This document shows, in pieces, positions 9,196-17,605 of a DNA stretch of 64,000 bases (position 1 is the stretch's first letter; each line of letters begins with the position of its first letter). The translations under genes and the position numbers were made by a program. The notes under the pieces are model-generated. The model ran no database searches, was not told where the DNA came from, and worked only from the letters and a program-made list of their open reading frames with translations. The stretch is from Pelagicoccus albus (GTDB lineage: Bacteria; Verrucomicrobiota; Verrucomicrobiia; Opitutales; Opitutaceae): positions 868,001 through 932,000 of the forward strand of contig NZ_JACHVC010000013.1 of NCBI RefSeq assembly GCF_014230145.1. The letters run 5' to 3'.

Positions 9196-9996
9196 TCAGA
9201 GATTAGCCAAAAAGCTACGAATCGCGGCCCAATACTCGGAACTGGCTTTGACCACTAGATCGTTGTGCCCAACCCCATCTACCCAAACGGTCTTAACATC
9301 ATGGCTGCCAAGAGCCTGCGAAAGCTCGAGCCCCTGCTCGAAGGGAACCACTCGATCCTCCCTGCCGTGGATCACTAATGCGGGAGCGCTTACCTCTGGA
9401 GCTTTGTCTTCGTTGACGAACTTGTCACCCGGCACCCAAGACAGCGGGAGATAAAGCTGGTAAATGCTCAAAAATGTGGACTCCAGGATCACGGCGAGAG
9501 GCTGAAACTCCGTAGCGAGCTGCACAGCGACGCCTCCTCCCAGCGATCTTCCATGCAAAATCAGCCAATTTCGGTCAACTCCCCACTCCTGAACCGCGTG
9601 CTCAATAACATCGCGAGCGTCCGAGTAGCAATTTTTCTCGCTGGGAGTTCCCTCCGACAGTCCATAGCCACGGTAATCGAAACTCAGAACATTTACCCCT
9701 TGCAGGGCGTAATTCTGCAAAATGAAAAGCGTTTGCCCGATATCCTCCCCATTCCCGTGCGTATAGAAAACCGTCTTGGTCGCCCCGGGAACCTTTTGCC
9801 AATAGACCGAAAGGACAATTCCGTCGTCGGCGACCACCTGCTGGATGAAATCATCATCAGCCTGATAGGTGGAAGGTCCAGGCACGAAGAGAAGCTGCTT
9901 CGTCACCATCTGGGCGAAGAGATAAAAGAAGAGCACGCACAAGGCGACGAGCACCAGAATGGTATTAAACCCGTTGCGTCTCTCCCGTTCGCGCAT
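9196..9996 (-). CDS. Membrane-anchored alpha/beta hydrolase (ABHD12/17-like serine hydrolase)
   Basis: Predicted serine esterase or lipase, substrate unknown. An N-terminal hydrophobic helix (about residues 13-32) probably anchors it in the inner membrane with the catalytic domain outside. The triad is readable: serine in GRSLGGG, aspartate in HGREDRVVP and histidine in GVGHND. The oxyanion region is THGNGEDIG and the strand before it reads FDYRGYGLSEG. The 266-residue length and the FVPGPSTYQ region match bacterial ABHD12/17-like proteins. It begins 15 bp after hisS and is probably cotranscribed with it. Confidence 0.82.
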   Translation of the reverse strand: MRERERRNGFNTILVLVALCVLFFYLFAQMVTKQLLFVPGPSTYQADDDFIQQVVADDGIVLSVYWQKVPGATKTVFYTHGNGEDIGQTLFILQNYALQGVNVLSFDYRGYGLSEGTPSEKNCYSDARDVIEHAVQEWGVDRNWLILHGRSLGGGVAVQLATEFQPLAVILESTFLSIYQLYLPLSWVPGDKFVNEDKAPEVSAPALVIHGREDRVVPFEQGLELSQALGSHDVKTVWVDGVGHNDLVVKASSEYWAAIRSFLANL

Positions 9997-10011
9997 GCGC
10001 CGACGCTCCGA

Positions 10012-11334
10012 TTAGATTAGCTCTCGCACCGCTTCTAGCAGTTGAGATCTCGGAATGTCCTGTTCGGAACGATCCGCTAGATTGCGAAGCTTCACGATCC
10101 CCTTCTCCAATTCCTCGGAACCGTAGATCAAAGCAAAGCGAGCTCCGGATGAGGTCGCGGCCTTGAATTGCTTGCCAAAGGCCTGGCCTTTAAGCTGGTA
10201 CTCGACCGAATACCCCGCCTGCCGCAGCAAAGCGATATCAGCCAGGGCCACAGGCTTTTCCTCGTCGCCACCGATCACTGCGAAAAAGTCGACCGTATCT
10301 ACAAACGTTGGCATCTTGCCGCGAGACTTGAGCAGCTCGCCCAGAACCACGTCGCCCATGCCGAATCCAACGGCTGGCATATCCGGACCGCCCATTTTCT
10401 TGACCAAGGCGTCATAGCGACCGCCTCCCGCCAAAGCGCGGAACTCGCCCTTCTTGTCGAAAGCCTCGAAGACGAAACCGGTGTAGTACGCCAACCCACG
10501 AACGATGCTGAGATCGATCTTGATGAAAGCTCCTAAGCCCATGGCCGACAGGCCTTCGAGCAGGACTTGCCAATCCGCAAGACGCTCGGACAACTGGGAC
10601 TTGCCTTCCTCATCCGATTCCAAAGCGGCGAAACAATCGCGAATGCCTTCCACAGAATCGAGCTTCAGAAAAGCGTCCACCGAAGCTTTTAATTGATCCG
10701 CCTTGTCACCGGCGACTTCCGCCAGCTGGGCGATCAGCTTGTCCTCCGGCATGCGTTCCCATTTGTCCACCACACCGAGAATTCCCGCGATCGCTTCGCC
10801 TTCGTAACCGAGGGCCGCGAGGTAGAGCATCCAGAGATTTCGGTCGCTCAAGCGAACGTAGAAATCCTCTTCGTTCAGGCCAAATCCCAGCAAACTCTGG
10901 ATCAGCAAAGCGATGAGCTCCACTTCCGCCGCCGGACCTGGCTCGCCGAGCAAATCCACATTGAGCTGAGTGAAACAACGCAAACGCCCCTTTTGTTGAC
11001 GCTCGTAGCGAAAATTGTCGCCAATGCTGAACCATTTGATCGGTCGCTTCAGTCCATTGGCGCGGGCCGCTACCATACGGGCCAAGGTGGGCGTTAACTC
11101 TGGACGCAGGGAAACCTGGCGGCCTCCCTTGTCTTCGAAGCAAAAAAGCTGGCTCTCAATTTCCGGACCAGACTTCGCAGTAAAGAGCTCCAAGGACTCA
11201 AGTACCGGGCCATCAAATTCCTGAAACGCGAAACGACGGGCCACCTGCCTCCAAATCTGGAAGATGTGCTTCCGCTGAGCGTAATCCTCAGGGTAAAATT
11301 CACGAAAACCGGGCAATGTCTTAAATGTGGCCAT
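10012..11334 (-). CDS. hisS: Histidyl-tRNA synthetase
   Basis: Charges tRNA-His with histidine (class II synthetase). Visible: motif 1 region with GFREFYPED, motif 2 FRYERQQKGRLRCFTQ, the RGLAYYTGFVFE histidine-specific segment and motif 3-type AGGGRYDAL, followed by the anticodon-binding domain. The block LRPELTPTLARM replaces the common bacterial LRPEGT, which recalls the archaeal/eukaryal-organellar type. The ATG at 11334 (MATFKTLPGF) is chosen because the 19 extra residues possible upstream are not family-like. 440 residues, normal length. Confidence 0.93.
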   Translation of the reverse strand: MATFKTLPGFREFYPEDYAQRKHIFQIWRQVARRFAFQEFDGPVLESLELFTAKSGPEIESQLFCFEDKGGRQVSLRPELTPTLARMVAARANGLKRPIKWFSIGDNFRYERQQKGRLRCFTQLNVDLLGEPGPAAEVELIALLIQSLLGFGLNEEDFYVRLSDRNLWMLYLAALGYEGEAIAGILGVVDKWERMPEDKLIAQLAEVAGDKADQLKASVDAFLKLDSVEGIRDCFAALESDEEGKSQLSERLADWQVLLEGLSAMGLGAFIKIDLSIVRGLAYYTGFVFEAFDKKGEFRALAGGGRYDALVKKMGGPDMPAVGFGMGDVVLGELLKSRGKMPTFVDTVDFFAVIGGDEEKPVALADIALLRQAGYSVEYQLKGQAFGKQFKAATSSGARFALIYGSEELEKGIVKLRNLADRSEQDIPRSQLLEAVRELI

Positions 11335-11717
11335 CTCTCTAAAAATAAAACGCGGGACTATGCCCAAGCCCCCACTGCCAATGCAACACAAAGGTCAAGC
11401 AAGAGCAGCCGCGGTCCCGACAGCCCCCCTCCCCGCCAATCCATGTACTTTGGATATCGCCACAAAAAAACGCAAAAACTCCTGCAACGGATCCTGCCTT
11501 GTAAGACAGGTTTTCGTGGTGCAGATTTTTCGTGCCTTTTAGTGGCCAAAGAAAAAGGAAGCACATCTTCGTTCTTCTAGGGACAGGCTAATTATCAACC
11601 CAGCCCTACGGTCGCTCAGCCACCCCTACTTGGCCAAAGAAAAAGAGAAGAGAGGTCAGGTCGACTGCGTCGAATAACAGGTGCGGACTCTTTTCACGAA
11701 TGCGGACACGCCGAGAG
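11335..11717. repeat. 383-bp intergenic region with a 15-bp direct repeat and a TTCGTG-type dispersed-repeat phrase
   Basis: No convincing gene. A 15-bp direct repeat TGGCCAAAGAAAAAG occurs at 11543-11557 and 11631-11645. Just before the first copy are three near-copies of one phrase, TTTTCGTGG (11511-11519), TTTTTCGTGCC (11526-11536) and TTTTAGTGG (11537-11545). Similar phrases are known as dispersed intergenic repeats in Verrucomicrobia and Planctomycetes (from memory). The hisS promoter should be at the left end. Confidence 0.4.
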
Positions 11718-13460
11718 TCACATCGAGGCGGCTTCCAGCAGTTCCTTGGAAAAGGTGGGCCGGATGCGGAAGAAGCTCTTCTCGGGTCCGTTGGCGGAGT
11801 CGCTCCCCCGGAATTCCCAGTAGGCGTCCTCCTCCTCGAAGCGAATTTCGGGATCCTCTACCACATACCAGGTTTCTAAGTCATAGCTCATTTCTATCTG
11901 ATAACCGACTTCTGAGCGGCGGCTGATGGGGACCTTCCAGCGGAGTATACCGCGGCCACCAGATATTTCTTCTATTTTCGTAGGAAGAGTGGCGAGCACC
12001 ACGGAGTTGTAGAGGTTGAGGTGCCCCCAGCCATGGTACTTGTCCCAGCCAAGAGTGTCGTTCTCGTCGCCAAGCATGTCGTCGCAACCTGCGTAGAGGA
12101 AAAGTTTGAGGTCGCGGCGGGTGAAGTCGGGATTGATGGAAAGCAACATGGCGGCCGCAGCGGACACCTGAGCGGCGGCGAGCGAGGTGCCTCCCGAGTA
12201 AGTCCACCACTGGTTAACCTTGCCGTAAGTAGGGTACAGGGCGGGCACGAGGTCGCCGGGAGCGATGAGGTCGATATGGTCTCCGTAGCAGCTATAGTAG
12301 ACCCGCTTGCGGTCCTTGCCGGAAGCACCCACCGCCACCGCCTCGTCTACTACTGCGGGCCACGACACGAAGTCGTCTCCATAGTTGCCCATCGACGTCA
12401 CGAAGAGGCAATCCTGCCGGCCGGCCTCGCGAACCGCTTCTGCGAGGAGATCGTCTGGTCCACCACCAGCAGAATAATTGAGAATCCTAACCCCTCGTGC
12501 TAAAGCATATTCTATGGCGGCCTCTTCTGCCCCATAAGGGGCGAAGGTCATATGTTTCCATTTGAGGGGCATCACCTTGCAGCGCCACGTAACGGCTGCG
12601 AGCAGCAAGCGGTTGTTGGTAGCCGCCGCGATGGCGCTGGCCATTGCAGTTCCGTGTCCATATGGATCGTCGACGACTTCCTCCGGTATGCCAAGAATCT
12701 CGCTGTAGGCGAAGTTTTTCCCATCGACAAGTCCGCCGAGCAAGTCGGGATGTTCCAAATCCGCTCCCGTGTCGATCACTCCCACCACCACATCCGAGCT
12801 ACCCTTTTGGAAGCGCCAGGCTCGTGGTGCTTCTATAGCGGGAAGGTTCCATTGAAGATCGTACAGCAGGTCGTCTGGGACGACGGGAGACGCGTCGAAG
12901 TTGCCGAAGAAGTTCTTGAACACTTCGTAGAAATCGACGACTGCGATTTCGGCGAGCGTTTCACGGAGCCGCTGCCGATGGTGGACGATGTGCTTGGATT
13001 GTGCCGGATCGAGATGAACGCTCAGAAGCGGCGACTCCTCGAAGGGTTGGCTGAACCGGTAGCCGAGCTGCGAAAGCCGCTCCTCCAAGGCAGACAGCTC
13101 GAAACCTCCAATGGGGCGCACCCCTATCTGGTCGGCGGCGTAGAATCGCGTGATCGGCCCCACGTTCTCGGAAGTCGTGAGCGCCATGATCGATTCGTAA
13201 TGGCCGATGGCTCCGAGAAATACGGGCTGTCCAATCTGAGCGTCGGCTGCGTCCGACGGCAGGGGCTTCTCGATGGGCGGGACGCTGTCGGAGCCGAGAC
13301 GCGCGTGCGGGAAGGCCAGCTGCAAGGCCTTTGCCCCGGTGGCGGCAAAGGCCGGATCGTTTTCTGTGGGATGATCCTTCGGTCTGGAATCCGAATCAAG
13401 GAAGTAGGCAAGAAGACAGAGCCCGCCGGCGGTTATCCAAATAATTGTCCGTTTTTTCAC
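11718..13460 (-). CDS. Secreted or anchored subtilisin-like serine protease (S8)
   Basis: Extracytoplasmic peptidase. The catalytic triad is readable as Asp230 (VIDTGAD), His269 (GHGTAMA) and Ser426 (GGTSLAAA). A hydrophobic segment at residues 4-20 acts as signal peptide or anchor. About 200 residues precede the catalytic domain, and the C-terminal 90 residues end in an SFFRIRPTF-like motif often seen at the ends of verrucomicrobial secreted proteins. The GTG at 13460 is chosen over an ATG at 13568 because a terminator hairpin (13485-13516) lies between them and because the hydrophobic signal then sits at the N-terminus. Neighbours give no clue to the substrate. Confidence 0.85.
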   Translation of the reverse strand: MKKRTIIWITAGGLCLLAYFLDSDSRPKDHPTENDPAFAATGAKALQLAFPHARLGSDSVPPIEKPLPSDAADAQIGQPVFLGAIGHYESIMALTTSENVGPITRFYAADQIGVRPIGGFELSALEERLSQLGYRFSQPFEESPLLSVHLDPAQSKHIVHHRQRLRETLAEIAVVDFYEVFKNFFGNFDASPVVPDDLLYDLQWNLPAIEAPRAWRFQKGSSDVVVGVIDTGADLEHPDLLGGLVDGKNFAYSEILGIPEEVVDDPYGHGTAMASAIAAATNNRLLLAAVTWRCKVMPLKWKHMTFAPYGAEEAAIEYALARGVRILNYSAGGGPDDLLAEAVREAGRQDCLFVTSMGNYGDDFVSWPAVVDEAVAVGASGKDRKRVYYSCYGDHIDLIAPGDLVPALYPTYGKVNQWWTYSGGTSLAAAQVSAAAAMLLSINPDFTRRDLKLFLYAGCDDMLGDENDTLGWDKYHGWGHLNLYNSVVLATLPTKIEEISGGRGILRWKVPISRRSEVGYQIEMSYDLETWYVVEDPEIRFEEEDAYWEFRGSDSANGPEKSFFRIRPTFSKELLEAASM

Positions 13461-13484
13461 AGGTTTCTGCTGTGGAGTATGATG

Positions 13485-13516
13485 AAAACGAGCACCCGGC
13501 AATACTCCGGGCACTC
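13485..13516 (-). terminator. Rho-independent terminator after the truncated secreted protein
   Basis: On the minus strand a 10-bp stem with two G-U pairs (13490-13499 with 13507-13516) is followed by GTTTTC. It lies after the stop at 13538 and before the GTG of the protease, separating the two transcription units. Confidence 0.6.
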
Positions 13517-13537
13517 GGCAAAGGGAAAAATAGTAAG

Positions 13538-14110
13538 CTATTGCCAGTTCAAAACGACCTCTGCCCATGCATAAGGGGCTCCTCCGTTTGCACTATATGC
13601 GTTATAAATTACTACGAGGGTATAGGTGCCAGAAGTTCCACCACTAAACGATTTACTCTGGAATCCTGACAATCCAGAACCAGATCCTGAAGAGACATTT
13701 TCATCGACACCGGGACCCCCTACAATCGCAGCTGCATACGCATATTCGGGTCCGGTTTGGGAAGTGTTAGCCTTCACAGTGCCACTCGCTGTCATACCAG
13801 CAGGAACCTCAACTTGTGTAGATTCGGAAAAGTAACCATTGGAGTGAACTTCGCCCGAAAGGGTTTCGCTGCCCGGTTCGGGTGCCGTACCAAAAGAAGC
13901 GTAAGCGGAATAGACAAGAGTCGAGCTGCCGTGGCCGACGGCTCGGATGCGGAAGAAGGAGGAGCCTCCGGAGATCGGGATCGAGTAACTTTCCTGTCTG
14001 ACCGAAGACCAAACTGACGAAAAAAGTCGTGAGGCTAGGTCGACTACGCGTAATGGGGGTCTTCTTCTCGGTTTCGTTCCTCTTCCAAGATTGCGGGCAC
14101 GCATCAGCAT
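13538..14110 (-). CDS. Unknown extracytoplasmic protein, possibly a 5'-truncated remnant
   Basis: The 190-residue reading frame has no signal peptide. Its first ~30 residues (Arg-rich, low complexity) look like non-coding sequence, then it becomes a Gly/Ser/Thr-rich beta-strand-like domain. Around residue 55 it contains SIPISGGSSFFRIRAVG, the same kind of FFRIR block that ends the neighbouring subtilase and other secreted verrucomicrobial proteins. The remaining ~130 residues (aromatic, S/G/T-rich, ending in AEVVLNWQ) resemble an extracellular beta-sandwich. I do not recognise a function. It may be the surviving C-terminal part of a larger secreted protein. The start at 14110 is only the longest possible one. 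Confidence 0.4.
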   Translation of the reverse strand: MLMRARNLGRGTKPRRRPPLRVVDLASRLFSSVWSSVRQESYSIPISGGSSFFRIRAVGHGSSTLVYSAYASFGTAPEPGSETLSGEVHSNGYFSESTQVEVPAGMTASGTVKANTSQTGPEYAYAAAIVGGPGVDENVSSGSGSGLSGFQSKSFSGGTSGTYTLVVIYNAYSANGGAPYAWAEVVLNWQ

Positions 14111-14161
14111 GCCCCCCCCGAGTCTTGAGCCTCAACGAACCCAGCCCCTCTCGCCAATCCA

Positions 14162-14200
14162 CAAAAAAAAGACGCCTCGCGGTTGCGAAGGGCGTCTTTC
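14162..14200 (-). terminator. Rho-independent terminator after the IHF-like gene
   Basis: On the minus strand AAAGACGCCC...GGCGTCTTT forms a long stem with a GC-rich interior, and a run of eight T follows. It lies 24 bp beyond the stop of the IHF-like gene. Confidence 0.85.
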
Positions 14201-14223
14201 GGAAAAGTCTATCTTTGCTTGGA

Positions 14224-14538
14224 TCAATCGAGACCTTCGAGGTCGATATCCTTGATCTTCGCCTTGAGCACCTTGCCCGCCTTGAACTTGACGACAGCGC
14301 GAGTCGGAATGACTACGTCTGTCTCCGGGCGGTTCGGGTTGCGACCTACACGGGCCTTGCGCTTCTGAACTTCGAAAACGCCGAAGTTGCGCAACTCTAC
14401 GTTTCGACCTTCGGCCAACGCATCCAGAATGATGTCCAGAGTCATCTGGACCGTATCCTGAATCTTGCTCTGAGGGATATCCTTCGTCTTTTCAAAAATT
14501 CGTAGGACAATATCGCGTTTTGTAAGGTTGTTGGACAT
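14224..14538 (-). CDS. IHF/HU family DNA-bending protein
   Basis: Small architectural protein that bends DNA in transcription, replication and site-specific recombination. The 104-residue protein has the typical order: N-terminal helices (LTKRDIVLRIFEKT), the VELRNFGVFEV strand, and the arm RVGRNPNRPETDV with the intercalating proline of the IHF subgroup. The acidic C-terminal tail (IKDIDLEGLD) is slightly longer than in E. coli IHF. Whether it works as a homodimer cannot be told. It is transcribed divergently from the ClpX-like ATPase. IHF is the usual helper of sigma-54 promoters, and rpoN lies 3 kb away. Confidence 0.9.
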   Translation of the reverse strand: MSNNLTKRDIVLRIFEKTKDIPQSKIQDTVQMTLDIILDALAEGRNVELRNFGVFEVQKRKARVGRNPNRPETDVVIPTRAVVKFKAGKVLKAKIKDIDLEGLD

Positions 14539-14637
14539 GGCAGCAAAATGAGTTGGAAACTCGTTACATAGTTGAGGCTAAGCTACTTCCACAGTTTGGG
14601 TTGCGTCAACCTCAAAGCCATCAAATATCCGAATCCA

Positions 14638-16251
14638 ATGAGTAAAGACGATCAGCCTAAAGATCCACTAGAAGAACTCCAAAAGAACCTGCAGGACCTA
14701 TTCAAACAGGGAAAAGCCTTCATGCCCTTCGGCGGTCCTACCGGAGGACCCACCGGCGTTGCCAGCCCTGGTCCGGAATCCACGCCACCACCCGAAGAGG
14801 AGGACCAAGAGCGAATCGAAGCCCTCAAACGCATCGAAGCCTTCAACCTGAAGCCTCGCGAAATCCGAGACTACCTAGATCGCTACGTGATCCAACAGAA
14901 TGAAGCCAAAAAGGTGATTTCCGTAGCGATTTGCGACCACTTCAACCACATCCGCCGCTGCCTCGAAAAGCCAGAAATCGCGGATCAGGATTACGCCAAG
15001 CAAAACATTATCCTACTCGGCCCTACCGGCGTCGGAAAAACCTACTTGATGCGAAACGTGGCCAAGCTGGTCGGTGTCCCCTTCGTAAAAGCCGACGCCA
15101 CAAAATTCTCCGAAACTGGGTACATCGGGGGCGACGTCGAGGACTTGGTTCGCGATTTGGTCAAGGCGGCCAACGGCGATACCGAGCTTGCCCAATACGG
15201 AATCGTCTACATCGACGAAATCGATAAGATTGCCAACAAGATGAACGGCAATGGCGGCGGACGCGACGTCTCCGGACGCGGCGTGCAGATAAACCTCCTC
15301 AAGCTGATGGAGGACACGGAAGTAAACCTGCAAAGCCAGACCGACATGATGGGCCAGATGCAGGCCATGATGGATCTGCAACGGGGAAAGAAGAAGAAAC
15401 GCAGCGTATCGACAAAACACATACTTTTCATCGTCAGCGGGGCCTTCGACCAGATGGATGGCTCCATCAAAAAACGTCTGACCAACACTTCCATGGGCTT
15501 CGGTGCGAGCCAGATCGATGACGATGAGGGCGACGCCAACTTCTTGGACAAAGCGGAAACGCGCGACTTCATCGACTACGGCTTCGAGCCTGAGTTTGTG
15601 GGCCGCCTTCCCGTGCGAGTGGCCTGCCAACCGCTCAAGCCGGAGGATCTGTTCCAAATAATGACCACTTCCGAAGGAAGCGTCTTGCGACAGTACATTT
15701 CGGACTTCGAAGGCTACGGCATCTCCCTCGAGATGGACAAAGAATCCCTACAGGAAATCGCCGAGCGCGCCTACAAGGAGAAAACCGGAGCCCGCGGCTT
15801 GATGACAATCCTTGAGCGGGCCTTCCGCGGATTCAAATTCGAGCTGCCTTCCACCAATATCAAAAGTCTGCAGGTCAGCCGCGAGACAATTGAGGATCCG
15901 CAAGCTCAGCTGAAAAATATGCTGCACGAGAACCTCTCCGACCAAAGCACCCTGCTCAAAAAGGAGGTCCACGAGTACGCGGCCCGATTCGAGCAGCAGT
16001 ACGGCTTCAAGCTGGATTTCACCGAGGACGCCATTCACGCCCTCGTAGAAGAATCACTGGAAACGGACAAAACCATCCGCGGACTCTGCGAACGCAAATT
16101 TCACGACTTCAACCACGGATTGACCCTCATCAACCGCAACACGGACCAGACCACCTTCGTCATCGACGAAACCGTTATCCAAGACGCTGAAAAAGCACTT
16201 TCGAATTGGGTGGTCGCCAGCTACCGCAAAGAAGAAAGCGAGCCCCAGTAG
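14638..16251 (+). CDS. ClpX-like AAA+ ATPase without zinc-binding domain
   Basis: Predicted AAA+ unfoldase. Walker A GPTGVGKT, Walker B VYIDEIDKI, pore loop TGYIGGD and sensor-2/GAR region KTGARGL are ClpX-like, as is EFVGRLPV. The ClpP-docking IGF loop appears as MGFG. It differs from ClpX in three ways: no N-terminal Cys4 zinc domain (instead ~65 residues rich in Pro/Gly/Glu), a Met/Gln-rich insert after Walker B (DMMGQMQAMMDLQ then a KKKKR stretch), and a ~120-residue C-terminal extension, giving 537 residues against about 420. ATG at 14638 is chosen; an upstream in-frame ATG at 14572 adds 22 atypical residues. ClpP partnership is plausible but unproven. Confidence 0.82.
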   Translation: MSKDDQPKDPLEELQKNLQDLFKQGKAFMPFGGPTGGPTGVASPGPESTPPPEEEDQERIEALKRIEAFNLKPREIRDYLDRYVIQQNEAKKVISVAICDHFNHIRRCLEKPEIADQDYAKQNIILLGPTGVGKTYLMRNVAKLVGVPFVKADATKFSETGYIGGDVEDLVRDLVKAANGDTELAQYGIVYIDEIDKIANKMNGNGGGRDVSGRGVQINLLKLMEDTEVNLQSQTDMMGQMQAMMDLQRGKKKKRSVSTKHILFIVSGAFDQMDGSIKKRLTNTSMGFGASQIDDDEGDANFLDKAETRDFIDYGFEPEFVGRLPVRVACQPLKPEDLFQIMTTSEGSVLRQYISDFEGYGISLEMDKESLQEIAERAYKEKTGARGLMTILERAFRGFKFELPSTNIKSLQVSRETIEDPQAQLKNMLHENLSDQSTLLKKEVHEYAARFEQQYGFKLDFTEDAIHALVEESLETDKTIRGLCERKFHDFNHGLTLINRNTDQTTFVIDETVIQDAEKALSNWVVASYRKEESEPQ

Positions 16252-16331
16252 CCGGAGCGCATTTTGCGAAACTTCCCTATCGCCACGCCGCGTCCAGCAC
16301 TCCATGACTCTCGATCCGAAATCAGAAAGCC

Positions 16332-17027
16332 GTGCCCGATCCAGATAAAGTCAACTCCATGTTCAGCCGCATCGCGGCCAAATACGATCTCGCGAACAGA
16401 GCCCTCAGCCTCGGCATCGACACGCTTTGGCGAGACCGTTTGGTCGACGAGGTTTGGCTGAAAAATCCGTCCAATATCACGGATCTTGCTACTGGAAGCG
16501 GAGATGTCGCATTCGAACTGCGCAAAGAGTTCGCCCCGAGCATCCGCATCGATGGCCTCGACTTCTGCGAACCGATGCTAGACGAGGCCCGCAAAAAACA
16601 GGCCAAAGCTGGTTATCGAAACATGAGCTTCGAGGTCGGCGATTGCCTGGACCTTCCACTCCCAGACAACAGCACCGACGCGGTAACAATCTCGTTTGGC
16701 TACCGCAACCTAGGTGATCGGCACCGCGGCCTGCTCGAAATGAGAAGAGTTCTACGACCGGAAAATGGATACCTTTTCATCCTAGAGTTTTCGCAACCGG
16801 CGAAAATTGTCCGCCCGTTCTACTACTTTTACCTCAAGACACTTCTGCCCAATATAGCCGGAGCCTTGACCGGCGACGTAAGCGCTTACCGGTATTTGAG
16901 CGATTCCATCGAGGCATTCCCGCCTCGCGAAGGAATCACCCAAGAGCTGGAAGACGCCGGTTTCAAAGACATCCGAGCAATCCCCATGACATTTGGCATG
17001 GTGGCCCTGCACATCGCCAAAGCCTAA
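16332..17027 (+). CDS. ubiE: Demethylmenaquinone/ubiquinone methyltransferase UbiE/MenG
   Basis: SAM-dependent C-methyltransferase for the last step of menaquinone (or ubiquinone) synthesis. Motifs: FSRIAAKYDLANRALSLG, the SAM-binding DLATGSGDVA, GLDFCEPML, ISFGYRNLGD and ILEFSQP, all typical of UbiE. The GTG start at 16332 is forced because an in-frame stop lies at 16305-16307. 231 residues, normal length. It follows the ClpX-like gene by 80 bp on the same strand. Confidence 0.92.
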   Translation: MPDPDKVNSMFSRIAAKYDLANRALSLGIDTLWRDRLVDEVWLKNPSNITDLATGSGDVAFELRKEFAPSIRIDGLDFCEPMLDEARKKQAKAGYRNMSFEVGDCLDLPLPDNSTDAVTISFGYRNLGDRHRGLLEMRRVLRPENGYLFILEFSQPAKIVRPFYYFYLKTLLPNIAGALTGDVSAYRYLSDSIEAFPPREGITQELEDAGFKDIRAIPMTFGMVALHIAKA

Positions 17028-17056
17028 AAAACGGCCACCCGCAGGTGACCGTAACA
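17026..17056 (-). terminator. Rho-independent terminator of the Fe-S carrier gene
   Basis: A 9-bp stem with one mismatch (17031-17039 with 17044-17052) around a GCA loop. On the minus strand it is followed by a run of six T, 16 bp past the stop of the A-type carrier. It also lies right after the convergent ubiE stop. Confidence 0.7.
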
Positions 17057-17071
17057 AAAGGACTGGGCAGC

Positions 17072-17386
17072 TCAACTAAAGGACTTACCGCAGCCGCAGG
17101 TGCTTTCAGCATTTGGGTTTTGAATATCGAACCCCTTCCCCTGCAGGCCATCGTCGAAATCGATAGTGCTGCCGCTCATGTACGCTAAGCTCGCTTCGTC
17201 GATCAAAAGACTGACACCTTCGCTCTCGAGAGTTTGGTCGTCCGCTTTCGCTTCGTCGAAAGACATGCCGTACTGGAATCCGGAACAACCTCCGGATTCG
17301 ACGAAAACACGGAGAAGCTTGCCTTCCCCAGCCTCTTTCTGAAGCTCTTCAATCTTTGCTGCTGCTCTCGGTGTAAGCGTGATCAT
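17072..17386 (-). CDS. erpA: A-type iron-sulfur cluster carrier (HesB/IscA/ErpA family)
   Basis: Delivers or carries Fe-S clusters to apo-enzymes. All three conserved cysteines are present: one in SGGCSGFQYG and two in the C-terminal CGCG. The 104-residue length and the ITLTPRAAAKI start are classical. The ATG at 17386 is chosen because the 31 upstream residues possible in frame are not part of the family. The specific ErpA versus IscA label cannot be resolved from sequence alone. Divergent from rpoN. Confidence 0.9.
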   Translation of the reverse strand: MITLTPRAAAKIEELQKEAGEGKLLRVFVESGGCSGFQYGMSFDEAKADDQTLESEGVSLLIDEASLAYMSGSTIDFDDGLQGKGFDIQNPNAESTCGCGKSFS

Positions 17387-17605
17387 GCGGCTATTTAAAG
17401 GCTGCGAGGCCACTCCTGTCAAACACAGCGTCTGCCTGAAGGGGCCCCTGAGAGTACCTACAGCATAAATCATGCTCAAATCTCGCTAGCAGCTTGCATT
17501 CCATCAAAAAAAGCTCTTTGCTGCATTTCGGAAACAGGTCCTGTGTCGCTACGGAGGTCCTTTTTCCACCTCCTCTCAACCGATAGACAAGCACCAGATT
17601 ACCTT

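Noticed and set aside
11493-11510. CCTGCCTTGTAAGACAGG, which looks like a tRNA-Thr (TGT) anticodon arm
   Set aside because: No acceptor stem, D-arm or T-arm with a TTCGA loop can be built around it, and the stem has a mismatch. At most a remnant.
13461-13568. ATG at 13568 as subtilase start
   Set aside because: Would place a terminator hairpin inside the coding region and leave 36 hydrophilic residues before the signal segment.
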